Under the pieces are notes generated by a model. That model did not search any database. It saw only the letters and a program-made list of their open reading frames with translations, and was not told where the DNA came from. The translations under genes and the position numbers were made by a program. From NCBI GenBank assembly GCA_029532625.1, contig JARFXM010000007.1:248001-312000 (forward strand): a stretch of 64,000 nucleotides of DNA, in the 5' to 3' direction. Of the stretch, positions 23,684 to 34,993 are shown piece after piece. How positions within the stretch are numbered: the stretch's first letter is position 1; the number at the start of each line of letters is the position of its first letter. The stretch comes from Lomentospora prolificans. Taxonomy: Eukaryota; Ascomycota; Sordariomycetes; Microascales; Microascaceae.

Positions 23684-25496
23684 TTACCAGTAACGGCCCC
23701 GATCATACTCCCGTGGCCCGTATCCGTCCCTCGGGTATCCACCGTCTCGCGGGGGGAAATCCCTCGGGGGTCGGTCATAAGGCCTGCCGTTGGCGTACGG
23801 GTCGGCTGCCATGGGGTAATCGCGGCGATAGGGGTCGTCGTAGCCGCGGCGCGGCGGGTAATCATCAAGGGGCCGGCGTGGTGGAGACCTGTAACCACGG
23901 CCACGATCATCGTAATAATCGGGAGGCGGGGGGCGCCGGCCGGGGCTTCTCTCGCGGTAGCCATCTCGATAGCCATCGCGGCGAGGGCTATACCCACGAG
24001 GAGGCCCACGACGATCATGGTCTTCTTGGGGGTGCATATAAGGCCGCCTTCCTGGAGAACGGGACCGAGCTCGCTCTCGGGGAAGGGGGTCTGGCTGGGT
24101 CTACTCATTCATGGGGTTAACGACGATTGAACTAGAACATCCGGACAGGTGGTGATACATACATCTGCGATACAAGCAACGGGGCTTCCTTTGAATTCCC
24201 TTCCATCAAGCTTTTCGACAGCGGTCCTCAAGTCGGCGGCGGTTTCGAACTCAACAAAACTTTGCAAGTTACCGTTAGTTGATACTGTGAAAGAGGTTAA
24301 CCGTAAGGCGAAACTTACCCCCGTCCGGTTCCGTCACGGCCGGTCTCGGAGTAGACCACATCAAGGTTGGACTGTCGCGCGAAGTCTTTAAGATCCTATT
24401 TCCAGATATCCATGTAAGTTGCTGCGTGGTGTACCAAGGTAGAGCCTATCAATGGACACATCCGACTGGGCTGAAAGCAGGTGTATGAACGGAAAGAATA
24501 ATCCCCGATGCAAGTACGGATCCGGGTACCAATGGCAGACGCGCTGGAAATCCATCTCTACGCAGAGGGCGGGGCAGGAAAGTGAGACGTAAGGACATGG
24601 ACGCCCTGCATCCGGGCCCACATGAAGGGTCAATCCAGAGTAGCCCCAAGGGAAGTTCCAGGAACCGAGGGTCATATCACGCGTGCTAGCCCGCCAGACG
24701 TAGGGGAGGCGATACTCCCGGAATCCAAAAGAAGGGAAAGGACAAAAGGGCGAAGCGATATAAACAGACCTGCCAGCTAGTGTCGGTGGGAAGCCCAGTG
24801 ATTTGCATTCGGTGCGGGGTGCGGCGCGGCCGGGGAGGGGCACGTTCATTGCTGGTAAACCCTTCACGATGGCGGTTCCCGCGAGCGAATTGAACGGTGA
24901 GTCGCTCACCCATGAAATCCGTGCCGTCTGGGTTGGTTAGCATTTGCACTCCGAGATCCACGGCGAGAGCCTGGTGTGGGAGAAAGAAAAAAACAGAAGA
25001 GGTGTATGAGGATGGCCAGATTTGGTCGGTAGACAACTCGAAGTCGGGTGGACTTACGGAAAGCTAGATGACGGTGTTAGAAACATGGAACCCCAGAGCG
25101 GCGAAATTAGGCAGACCGCTACTTACCAGGTACTACGTCGCGGGCATCCAAAGGATCCTCGTACTCGATGAAACCGAAGCCATTCATGAGCTTGATCTCC
25201 GTGATCTTTCCACTGCCAAATTTGGCAAAGTGGGCTTCGATTTCCGCTTTGGATACTGCTCATGTGGGCTCTTGGTTAGCAGCGGACCGTAGGGTGCAGG
25301 CAGTCGGCCAGGTTGAGCTGCGTCAAGTTTGCATCCAAAAGAACGAGGAGGGCCAGGTCGTCAATTCGAGGGTGCGGCAGGCCTATGACCTGTCTGGAGC
25401 AGAGCTACCGACCAGGTCTAGATAGGGCATATGCTGCAACTAACCATTGCGGGGAAGGTTTCCTAGGTAAAGCCTGGTTGAAGAAACCTCTGTCAT
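23684..25496 (-). CDS. SR-type splicing factor with two RRMs (Srp2-like)
   Basis: RNA-binding protein of about 311 residues resembling fission yeast Srp2 and animal SRSF proteins, which bind exonic enhancers. Seven exons on the minus strand: 25496-25445, 25255-25127, 25063-25058 (6 nt), 24927-24770, 24395-24319, 24259-24163 and 24100-23684; every junction keeps phase. RRM1 starts at residue 8 (RLYLGNLPRN; RNP1-like MNGFGFIEYED) and ends with ERLTVQFARG. RRM2 starts at HRMQITGLP and contains DLKDFARQSNLDVVYSE and GFVEFETAADLRTAVEKLDG. The tail is rich in Arg, Tyr, Pro and Gly with RSRSPGRRP and DDYPPRRGYDD-like repeats. The 374-nt fourth intron is much longer than its neighbours and meets a stop in frame when retained, which could allow splicing-based autoregulation. 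Confidence 0.93.
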
Positions 25497-26163
25497 GATT
25501 GCGGATAAAGCGTCCTTGCGCGGATGGGGGCCAACGGATCGCGAGATGGTTTTGTCCAGGTCCGGTCTCTAAGGCCAGTGGGCCCTGACGATCCGACGAG
25601 TAGAGGGAGCAGAACGCAGGCGGGCCAGACTATGGGTCGATTATGATAGATTAAGATGTTGCGGTTGAGAATGATGCTCGCTGGCGAAGGAGAGCAGACG
25701 CGAAGATTAAGCTGCGCAGCACCACGGTGGGTTGTTGGGTTTGACGGAGGTGGGGATAAAGTACATCAGAAGCGAAGGCGCGAAACGCTAGTTCTTTGCC
25801 AGCTCTGCCTCAGGCCACAACTCCCCGAGATTCTGCAATCTGCATAACAACAAAACAGACAAGGTACTTACTGAGGGAGTCTACCATTTGGGCATTGCAT
25901 TTCGAAATCTGGCCCCGAGTTGCAAATAGGTCCTTCATACTTCGTACATGCAACCATGTTAAGAAGGTGGACACTTGGGTATTGTGAAGTAATAGTCATT
26001 CTTTCTTGACAAGTCATTCTCCATGTAGTATTCTAAGATCGAAATTATTATCCATTACACACTGCAGTACAAGCAGGTCCCGGTTGAAAAAAAGTAGCAG
26101 CTATTGAGAGGCGTGTGATGTGGTGAAATAAAATACTAGAACGGTTCAGGGCCTTCAGGTCTT
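25497..26163. other. Intergenic, SR-gene promoter side
   Basis: 667 bp between the start of the SR gene and the true stop of the sorting-nexin gene, both on the minus strand. No supported gene. It should contain the SR-gene promoter and the sorting-nexin 3' UTR. Confidence 0.5.
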
Positions 26164-29100
26164 CTACTGCCCACCTAGAACAATTTCGACCAGTTCGTCC
26201 AAGAGCGTAAACACGAGATGCGAACTGTAGACGCCAGTTAGCCGCCTTCGCTTCTTTCAGCAGGTTGGGTGGATACTTACTTTAATCGGGGGTTGTTGAG
26301 GGTTGCGAATATGCGTCGGCTGGCCGCCTGGGCGTTTAAACGCCCTACTACGCCACCCGCAAGATCTGGCACAAGGGTTGCCAGCATGAGGCTGGCCTCT
26401 TTGCGGGACTTCTTCTTCTCCGCCGCCGTTCTAGGGGGCTTGTTCCGAACCATTGTCCCGCCGGGCCAGAGACTATCTCTGAATAACCCCAAATAGCGTA
26501 AAATAGAGTCCTCCTGAACGAGGGTTTTGACATTCTCGCGCACTTTCCGCTCGATTGTGCCGCCAAGGAGTTGCTGCAGCACCACCACAACTGCGCGGCC
26601 CCGGAGCCAGTTATTGCCCCGATTGAGTTCGAACACCTCCAAAAATATATCACAAATGGGCTTGATGAATGGCTCGAGCTCCTTGTCCTCATATGCGTTT
26701 AGTTCAGCCTCGGCCTCTGTTGGGGGATTGCCGTCGAGACCAGCCTCGTTTGGCATGGTATTGAGTTGGCTAGTCGCAGCAGCAATCAAGTTTTGGCCCG
26801 CAAGTGACAACTGATCTAGTACGGGTATGTTTCCCAAAATATCCTCGACGCCGTCAGCGACGGAATCATATAGGCGGGTAATCATATCCCTCTTCCCCTC
26901 CTTATCAACCAGCTCTTGGCCCCGGGCAATCACGCTTTGGGAGAGAAACCCGCGAAGCTCCCGGCTCCTACAAACTTCTGGAAGTAGGAGCAGGGCTTGA
27001 AGATATTGTTCAAGCGCGAGACGCCGTTTCCGAAGAAATTCGCTCTGGAATTTCATTACCATACGGCGACGAGGGAAATCTAAGCCACGCACAGAAGGAT
27101 ACATTGTCCTTAACTTTTGGTGCAGTTCGTGAAATTCGCTGTATCTTCGCGCCACGCTCCAAGCTGCGGCCGGCATCTGCTCTCCAGCATTGCGCTGCAC
27201 TTCCACGACGTACAAGGCATACTCCCGGCCATCGTCTTCCTTGCCGACTCGTATTGACTTGATCTTGACAGTGGATCGCCCGTATAGACTATTATCGCTT
27301 TCTTGAATAACGTACTGTTGTCTCTGCAATCCTTTGCGTCGAAGTTCCCGCTGTAAACTCGCCTTTGATTTCCGTAAAATCCTCAGCTCCGCCATATTAT
27401 TGGTTAACTCGGCTTTTTTTGTAAGGGAGTCGATGACCGCTTCCTGGGCGTTGAGTTTGTCTATATCATTGGTAAGCACTGTGATGGCTTCCGCCAGGCC
27501 TAGGTCACCAGGAGCGGCTTCGTGGACCTCTTCCTCTTCGCCGTTATCGTCTGTCTCATCAAGATCCTCGGGATTATCAGGAAGATATCTATCCTCGTCC
27601 GCAAAAAGGTCATCGTCTACAAAAACACCAATACGTGAGGCTGAACTGACAAGCCCCAAGGACTCAAGACTGGGCTTTTCTGGCTCCTTAAACGCTTGCG
27701 ACGACCTCCCAGTACTTGTAAGGTCTTTTAGAGAATCGCTCTCCGCTGATACTGAGAAGGAACTGCCCTCGTCGTTACCAAAGAGTGAGGCCCGGAGATC
27801 CTCGGCCGTCTGTGGTCTGTTATCCTCTAGAATTGTGTTCAATGCCTGTTCCACAGCCCGAACGACCTGGTTATCGGGAACTGCGTGCACCTGCCTCTGG
27901 TCGAGGCTCGCGACCGAGTCAGCCATCTCTTCAATCTCAGCGTCCTCATCCAAAAGCATGCTGATTTGATCGCCTTCCGAAGCTTTCGATAGATTTGTGC
28001 GACTCGAATTTATCGCGTCACCCGCATGCAGGCTAGCAAGATCTGAAGCGGAGTTAGATCGCCTCCCGTCTAGGTCTGTTAACCGTGGGGCTGTCTTAAT
28101 GCCTAGATGGGACTTGAGAGCCGGCCCGTTCGAAGCTGTAAGAGATGCTGGACGTGAGGCAGGGTTTAAATTGGTTTCGGTGCTCAAAGTGGGGAGTACC
28201 TGGCTGCTCGAAGCCTCTTGGGATGCGAGGCATTTGTAAAACAGATCTGATTTTTTAAAGGCCTGGAAGTACCTCGATTTCATTTCCTCCAATACGGCCG
28301 ATTGGGCAGTAAGGATAGCCTTCCTCGCTCTATAGTACTGCAACGGAGTCGCCAATTTTCCCGCAAGCAGGAATTGGTTAACCTCCTCCTTAACCGAAGG
28401 CGGCGTCTTGAGCTCCGGTCGAGACAAATACGCATCAGCTATCTGTTGTAAGTCGATCCGGTCCGAGTTGGACCATTTCGGAAGTGCTGCTGGGCTCTGC
28501 TCGTCGTCCTGACCATCGTCCTCCAGGGGATTGCGGAAACCGTCGACAACAAGCCAGAATTGCACAAGAGACATCATCCCCTGTCGGTCCATGTATTCCA
28601 TGAAATACGATAAGCCCGAAGAGTCTCGGAGCAGCTCGATCAAGCTAGCGTTCTCTAGCTTGAAGACGCCAGGAGAGGATACAGAATGAGTGAGAGGGGG
28701 GAGAGGAGCTGAGTGATCGCCTCCAGCCGCCAAACGGTAGACTCGTTGATCAAGCATTCTCTTCCCCATTTCCAAGCGGCGCAGGTAAACCTGGTCTTGA
28801 TTGTCTTCGAGAGAATCTTTTTTCAACTGACTCGAGACTTCGCTTCGGAACCGCCTCGCGTCTGAAAGGTTGTTGGTCTTGCGGATGGCTCGGATAAATT
28901 TCTCAAATTTTCTTTCGCTATCGCCAGGAGATAATCTGGGAAAGATGGTCGCCCTCCCTGGAGCTGGAGCAGGTGAAGCATGTTGATCAAGCGCCGCTCT
29001 TAGCTTCCGGACTGTAGATCTATCCTGAAGCATCGTGCGTCCGTAGTTTTCCATCACTTGATTCCAAGTATCTGGTTCGGACAGTGTCTGAACGATTGGT

Positions 29101-29897
29101 GACAATATCGCACATGAGACAATTTCCTTGACCAACGTAGCGACAGCCCTACTCGCAAGGAAACGAGCCGGAAGAAGTTTTGGGAGAGCATTCTGTACGA
29201 GTGTCCTTAGGTAGTCTTGTTGGATGAGCTTTGGGTCTGAGAACGTAAGAGAAGCCGCTGCATGAAGGTTACCGTCGCGATACTTCGAAGCGATAGCAAG
29301 GTCGAGTTCTTCCGACTCCGTGACCAACCGATTGAGTTTACGACCCCGTACAGCAGTCTCTGCCGCGTTGAAGTCTCTAAAATGGGCGGTAAAGATAGGA
29401 ACGAGGCGAGAAGTTATGACATCGGCTAGGTCAATGTCTTGGAGTCGGTCCCTGATATTCAACAAAGCCAGTCGAATAGTCCTATCCACTTCATTCGTGA
29501 ATGAAGGGTCTCTACTGATCTGCGAGTACCAAGAGGCGACAAAGTCACGAATAATAAGATGAAGCACCTCGTCAAAAGAGGCCGATATCTGAGAGGAGTC
29601 CGGGTGAATGGGAGTCGGCTGGTAATCTTGCTTGGATGTGAAGCTGCTCAATTCAGAGACCCATGTTAGAGGGTCGAGAAAGGTCGGGCCACATGGCCGA
29701 GGCGAGCGAAAGCTTCGAGTGCTGGGAAGTTTCTTGGCCTTCAGAAGGGGTGTTGCGAAGAGGATAAGTGCCACGAAAAGGCCTAGGAGAAAGGAGTATC
29801 CGGCCCAACGCAGCGCCGGAACCCAGTGAATCGCATAGCCCCAAGCGAAGAAGACACCAACAGCTGCAAGACCGAAGCGGTTTTGCGTAAAACTCAT
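26164..29897 (-). CDS. Mdm1/SNX13-type sorting nexin (PXA-RGS-PX-Nexin_C)
   Basis: Membrane-anchored sorting nexin of about 1225 residues; relatives include yeast Mdm1, an ER-vacuole tether acting in lipid metabolism, and human SNX13/14/25. The N-terminus has two hydrophobic segments (about residues 5-50). A PXA domain begins near 100 (VLHLIIRDFVASWYSQI), an RGS-like domain near 415 (LRDSSGLSYFMEYMDRQG), a PX domain at about 865-985 (SVARRYSEFHELHQKLRT, GLDFPRRR) and Nexin_C near 1080-1190 (WLRGRAVVVVLQQLLGGTIERK). Between RGS and PX is a long acidic, Ser-rich linker. The first exon (29897-26281) appears to end at a TAA, but those bases are the donor AA|GTAAGT. A 61-nt second exon (26224-26164) joins in phase and supplies NSHLVFTLLDELVEIVLGGQ, the usual family ending. 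The start is the ATG at 29897; a longer frame upstream begins only with GTG. Confidence 0.93.
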
Positions 29898-30224
29898 GAT
29901 TGGTTTGGCCGGATGATACACAGGGCTAGGTGCATGTCCCCCTACCTGCCGCGCTTTGTCGTCTCTGGCGGAGCTCTACTGAGGATCTCGACTATGTCGA
30001 ACACATGGTTACGAGTGAGCCACCCGTCCGTTGCGCCCCGACGAAGAAAGGAGCTGGTAATATTTGTCCAAATGGTTCCGTGTTGGAATCGTCAAATGTG
30101 ATCTCAACCTTGACCCGCGAAATTACAGATTACATAACCTGGTGGGATGCTCCAGCCAAGGTCCCCCTACTGTGCGAATTCGGAATGGGTTTGATGAATT
30201 TCTCGATTTCGGAAACTGCAGGCC

Positions 30225-31135
30225 CTACCATGGCGGATCCTCTAATCGCTCGAATAACGCGACATATTTTGGTCCTTTGTTTCTCTCGACCTTCTTGCTC
30301 TCTTCTGTTTCGGTCTTCATGATATGTACGCAGGAGTCCTTGTCCTCAACTTCTTTCTGAACTCTTTTAAACAATGGGTGGGCTTCAAAATGCTCAATCA
30401 TCCAGTGATGTAAATCTTCAACATCTGTGATTGTGTAGACAATGCCTCCCGGGCGGAGAATGTAGGCATATTCGGAGCTAAGTGTGGCCGATACGATTCT
30501 AGCCTTGTGCTTCCGAGCCTTGAAATGAGGATCTGGAAAACATATGAAAATTTTTGATAGCTGGGCCTTCGCAAAAAAGTTTGGAAGAAACTTCATTGCA
30601 TTCGCCCTGAGACACGAAACATTCTGAAAGGACTCAGGCGCGACGCTGTCAGCACGTGAAGACTGGATCAAGTCCCGAACGTATAGAGAAACTTTTGAAC
30701 GTATCTCGAGCCCTTCCAAGACGTTAGAGACGTTTTCCGAATAAGAGAGGTTAGTCGATGACCGGCTCACCAAGGATTAGGGCCTCTGGCATGACGGGTG
30801 AGAGTGCCATTAAAAGTCCACCGAACCCGCAGCCGATATCCAGTATCTCTACACGTTTCTCCGAAGAGACATCCCTCGTGGCGCCCGTTTCCGGTCCCGA
30901 GGGGTCATTTTTCAGATAGTAGGGATAATGTGCAGACCAGTCCATCGCTTGGGGACAAGTTGGGCTACCGGCGGGTTAGTGTTTATGAGTTCTGTTTATA
31001 CCAAGCCCTGTGCACGTACTATAGTAGCTCATGGTCAGAAAACGGATTGGCGTGAGCCCTTTGTCGGTAATGCCTCTTCTTGGGTCGTGAGGGCAGTCCG
31101 TCTTTGGATCCAGGGCTGGGAACATCGCCAGGCAT
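30225..31135 (-). CDS. trm8: tRNA (guanine-N7-)-methyltransferase catalytic subunit Trm8
   Basis: Transfers methyl from S-adenosylmethionine to N7 of G46 in tRNA, together with the WD40 partner Trm82 (METTL1/WDR4 in animals). Three exons (31135-31020, 30964-30771, 30712-30225) give 265 residues. Joined sequence reads RPKKRHYRQRAHANPFSDHELLY, then MDWSAHYPYY, the SAM-binding motif EILDIGCGFGGLL, LILGLEIRSKVS across the second splice, and the family signature FICFPDPHFKARKHKARIV. The C-terminus has ILRPGGIVYTITDVEDLHHWM and closes KYVALFERLEDPPW. The length and all expected motifs are present. Its stop is 327 bp upstream of the sorting-nexin start; both genes are on the minus strand. Confidence 0.96.
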
Positions 31136-31954
31136 AATGAGATGGATGCTGGGTCTTCAAAGTAAGATCGCAGTACCTGAGAAGGCAAAATTTTTGGTTT
31201 TTTGGGGGGGCTGGGGGGTGCGCGGAGGATATTAGAGACTAACCCAGGGTGTTAGTTGGGAAGAAAGTAATGTTGTCTAGGAGGTGGACTCTCATATGAA
31301 GTTACATACGTCTTCGCGACCATGTGCCGTTAACTTTTGATGATCGGATGTGGGAGTCGAACTTTGAAGGGGATCAGAGGTATCCACGGATAGCTTACCT
31401 AAAATCGCTGTGCTTTTGGTGAGTGCAAATTGTGGATCAAAAACGTTCGGCGCGATTCGCCGTCTTGATGCCCACCTGACAGTCGGCTCCGGACGAGTCT
31501 GTTTTATTAGCAGCTCCACGTTACATCAATTGATCAAGATTGTGCCCAGAGGATAATAACATAAGCAGACATGGGCAAGGATATTACACAAGCTACCCAA
31601 CCTTAGGAATTCCGCTTTCAGGTCTTACGTACTCAGTACACTACTCAAACATATAGATTCATGACCCGTTGCTCACGAGGCTAGATCTCACGGTACACTG
31701 GAGCTATACACCCCTTAGCCATGCTCTCTAGCATCCGTCCAGTCACTTTAAACATCATCTCAGGACTGTCTGCAAATCCACCCGCTTTGTATCCCGAAGC
31801 TTAGGTGTAATAGACGCATGAGCGCAATGCATTCCTGGTACGAATTTCCGTTTCAAGTCCTCACAGGCAACTCATCCTCTTTCATCCGCTCAATTTCGTG
31901 GATATCGGTGAGTATACCGCGGCCTGTGTGTTACCACCATGGCCCATCCCCTTG
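31136..31954. other. Intergenic, trm8 5' flank
   Basis: 819 bp without a supported gene between the trm8 start and a small plus-strand ORF, so it probably holds two divergent promoters. It contains a short G-rich run near 31203-31220. Confidence 0.4.
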
Positions 31955-32236
31955 ATGACCAGAGCGAGATTATTGTGGCTAACACTGTCTTTTAAGCTGG
32001 CTCTCGGGCTGTTGATTATACTTCCCGTGGCCCTCCTCCTTATTTTTGATGTTCTTGTCTGGCTCTGGCGGACCTCCTCCACACAGGCCCCATCAGCCAC
32101 CCAGGAACATCCCATGCCAAGTGCTGTCGGCAACCCTGAGGCCAGCGGGAAACAAGACGACACCCACGCTCCACCAGCTTCTGTCCGAAAGAGAACCTCA
32201 AGGCAAAATACAGCCACAAGCGGGGGTCAGACATAA
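31955..32236 (+). CDS. Small hypothetical one-helix membrane protein
   Basis: 93 residues if the ATG at 31955 is used. An N-terminal MTRARLLW is followed by a strongly hydrophobic stretch (about residues 8-38: LKALG-type LIILPVALLLIFDVLVWLW), predicting one transmembrane helix or a signal anchor. The C-terminal half is polar and rich in Ser, Thr, Ala and Pro, ending TATSGGQT. No enzyme motif is seen. A longer frame starting only at GTG (31898) exists. It is convergent with homoserine dehydrogenase (164 bp). I am not sure it is a gene; the composition, with a clean hydrophobic block followed by a disordered tail, is the main support. Confidence 0.5.
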   Translation: MTRARLLWLTLSFKLALGLLIILPVALLLIFDVLVWLWRTSSTQAPSATQEHPMPSAVGNPEASGKQDDTHAPPASVRKRTSRQNTATSGGQT

Positions 32237-32399
32237 CAGAATCCCAATTATTTTCTACTCATTTTCTAGCTGATCATTTCTGCAAGCGCAAGCCTCCTTT
32301 TCGCGTTATCATTGGTGCCATTTTGGGGCTTATCAAGCTCGGCGATTGTTCTAGGGGTTCGAGGTCCTGACCCTCCAATTTTGGACTGGACCAGGGAAT

Positions 32400-33556
32400 C
32401 TAAGCAAGGACCTTCAAGAGGTCACTAGTCACACCCATCGCGGTAACTTCTCCACCTGCGCCAGCGCCTTGGATGATGAGCGGGTTGTTTCCATACCGCT
32501 CTGTATAAAAGCTGATGATGTTATCACTTCCTTTGAGCGAAGAGATGGGATGTCCTCGGTCGAACTTTTCCAGCCCCACCTTAACTGTCTTGGTGGGAAT
32601 ATCAATGCTGCCGACAAATCGAATAACTTTGCCTTCAGCCTCAGCTTCTTTCTTCGTTTTTTCCATCTGATCGTCGAAGTGGGGGAGCTTGTCAAGGAAC
32701 TCTTGGCCCGATTCGCAAGACTCAAGTTCCTTTGGAATAAGGCTCTGTACGGGGAAAGAGGTAGGGGACGCAACTTCTAATCCGGCAAGACGGGCCAGGA
32801 TCGTGAGCTTCCTCGCTACATCGAGACCGTTGAGGTCATCCCGAGGATCGGGTTCAGTGTATCCAAGCTCCTTGGCTTTTCGTACTTCATCCGACCATTT
32901 GCCCCCGGAACCCTCTGTCGGGGCGAAAGAGTTAAAGAGGAAAGACATAGTGCCACTAAAGACACCTTCGATCCTTTTTACTTGGTCGCCAGTCTCAACG
33001 AGATCCTTCAGCGTCGAAATAACGGGCAAGCCGGCGCCCACCGAAGACTCGTGAAAGACCTTGGCCCCCGACGTCGCAACGGCGCCGAAAATATCGCGCC
33101 ATAGGTCATATGATCCGGAGAAAGCCTTCTTATTGGGGGTGATAATGTTCACTCCACGGCGCAGGAACAGGGGATAGCTTTCAGCAACATCCTGCGAGCT
33201 CGTGTTGTCAACAAGAACGACTCGCGCAGGGGCGGACGAGAGATACTCGACCAGTTTCTCGGTAGGCGGGGGCGTTTTTGATGACTTGGCCAAGACTTCG
33301 GCAGCGTCCTCGATTTTGATGGAAGAATAGTCATCGTTGTAAATTGCCTTCTTGCTGGTAGAAATGTAGAATAAGTCCAACTGGGGCGCGGACCGTCGCG
33401 CTGCGAGGGCTTGGAGCTGTCCAAGGAAGCATTTTCCAACCCCACCAACACCTGGTTCCCATTAGCTAGATGCCCCCAGCGCCTCACCATAATTCAAACG
33501 AAATTGGAATGTGGCATACCGATGATAGCAATCAGAACTCTCTGTGTGGACGCCAT
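32400..33556 (-). CDS. hom6: Homoserine dehydrogenase
   Basis: NAD(P)-dependent reduction of aspartate-semialdehyde to homoserine, the branch point to threonine, methionine and isoleucine. Fungi use a monofunctional enzyme like this one. Two exons (33556-33520 and 33451-32400) encode 362 residues, matching yeast Hom6 (359). The first exon gives MASTQRVLIAIIG and the splice completes the Rossmann motif GVGGVGKCFLGQL. The catalytic region is visible as WSDEVRKAKELGYTEPDPRDDLNGLDVARKLTILARLAG, with the conserved Lys and Asp residues, and GAGLPVISTLKDLVETGD precedes it. The C-terminus has NPLIIQGAGAGGEVTAMGVTSDLL. The intron splits the N-terminal nucleotide-binding loop. It is divergent from the CCDC174-type gene, 477 bp between starts. 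Confidence 0.97.
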
Positions 33557-34033
33557 TGTGTCTCGACAAAACTGCGAACTGGCTGACTCGCGTGTGTGTA
33601 AAGATGAGCTTGCCCACTGCAAAAATTGCTCGTTTTCGAGGGTGATCAATAGCACCCGACTAATACCCCGCCCCCGCACCTCCTCCGATCGGCGAGTCGC
33701 TGGCTGCGCACTCAGGGACAGCGTCCAAGTGAATACAGTGCAGCAATATACTGGACTCAGAAGACACTGTACAAAGCAGGCGCCTCCTATGAGCTTTGAC
33801 GGCCCCGTTTGATCAAGATACTTCGTTCAACAACATGAACTATTACTCAGCCAAGCCAGCCGACATTTTTCGACTCTAACCACTGTCACGCATTCCGTCA
33901 TATCAACTTGTGTCTTCGGACCACTTTCTGATCGATCGCGCGTGTCCATCACGCTTGCTATCGATCCAGGTGCACCATACGCGCTTCCGAATACCTAATT
34001 CCCACGAGAACCGGCGCGAAAGGTTCAATTACG
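33557..34033. promoter_or_regulatory. Divergent promoter region, hom6 / CCDC174-type gene
   Basis: 477 bp between the two start codons. No supported gene. It holds both promoters; no specific factor site is claimed. Confidence 0.5.
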
Positions 34034-34993
34034 ATGCCACAGGACCCTGACCTCTATGGCAGGCGGCCTGCCAAAAAGAGAAAGCAGGACGCAGGGTCCG
34101 CGAATTCGCTTGATTTCGCGGTCCAAATGACGGCGCTAATGTCCGATGGTCTAGATCCCACAAATGCTTCGCGCCGGGGACGACGCGTCGAGTCGAGAAA
34201 GCATGGTACCCGAGCTGGAACGTCGGATATCGAACCAAAGTCCCTCCGAACTCAAAACCGCATCAAGTCGCAGAAAACGACGGGTGCTGGAGCCGAGTCT
34301 AGCGAGCTGGACAGGTCTCGGGAGAAGATGAAAGAGAAGGCCCGGCTATACTCGGATATGAAGAGGGGCCTTTTCACTCCGAAGGATAGCGAAGGGGATC
34401 CTCTTGTAGATTTTGACAGGAAGTGGGTGGAAGAGGGCAAACATTCTTCAGACTCAGATTCTCTAGATGAAGAAGACGAAGAGATTATAGAATTCGAGGA
34501 CGAGTTCGGGCGAACACGGCGCGGGACGAAGGCAGAGAAGATGAGGATGGAGCGTCGGAAGGAGCAATCCTTGATCGGCACTGAAGAGCTCGAGAGTATG
34601 TCGGCACGGCCAGCCGCCCCCAAAAAGCTAATCTACGGGGATGCCATACAGTCGATGGCTTTCAACCCCGAAGACCCCGAGAAGATGATGGAGTTGGCCC
34701 AGAAACGAGACCGAAGTGCTACACCCCCGGAGAGTACCCACTATGATGCCGATGCTGAACTTCGCGACAAGGGTGTGGGATTTTACAAGTTTAGCAAAGA
34801 CAAAGAGACAAGGAAGGCACAGCTTGATTCTCTAGATGAGCAGCGTCGTGCGACAGAAGCAAGCCGAGCTACTCGGAAAGAACAGATGACTGCCCGGCAG
34901 CAGGAGATAGAGGCGCGGAAGCGGGCGATCGAGGCCAGGAAGGCCAAAAAGATGGCGGATTCATTTTTAGATACCCTTGCTGGCGATATTTGA
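34034..34993 (+). CDS. CCDC174-family nuclear protein (DUF4078)
   Basis: Single-exon gene for 319 residues. It is very rich in charged residues, as expected for the CCDC174 family, nuclear proteins linked to spliceosome/exon-junction factors in animals. An N-terminal basic segment (RRPAKKRK) could be a nuclear localisation signal. The diagnostic block is an acidic run followed by IEFEDEFGRTRRGTKAEKMRMERR (about residues 150-180), matching the DEFGR(T/S)RR core of DUF4078. A second conserved piece, HYDADAELRDKGVGFYKFSKD, lies near 240-260. The C-terminal ~60 residues form a long Lys/Arg/Glu/Ala helix, probably a coiled coil. The ATG at 34034 follows in-frame noncoding-looking sequence and gives the family's usual short lead. 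Confidence 0.85.
   Translation: MPQDPDLYGRRPAKKRKQDAGSANSLDFAVQMTALMSDGLDPTNASRRGRRVESRKHGTRAGTSDIEPKSLRTQNRIKSQKTTGAGAESSELDRSREKMKEKARLYSDMKRGLFTPKDSEGDPLVDFDRKWVEEGKHSSDSDSLDEEDEEIIEFEDEFGRTRRGTKAEKMRMERRKEQSLIGTEELESMSARPAAPKKLIYGDAIQSMAFNPEDPEKMMELAQKRDRSATPPESTHYDADAELRDKGVGFYKFSKDKETRKAQLDSLDEQRRATEASRATRKEQMTARQQEIEARKRAIEARKAKKMADSFLDTLAGDI

Noticed and set aside
23528..24130. 200-codon plus-strand frame
   Set aside because: Opposite the Arg/Tyr/Pro-rich exon of the SR protein; low-complexity shadow.
32345..32375. tRNA T-loop-like sequence (GGTTCGAGG)
   Set aside because: No matching acceptor, D or anticodon arms could be drawn around it on either strand.
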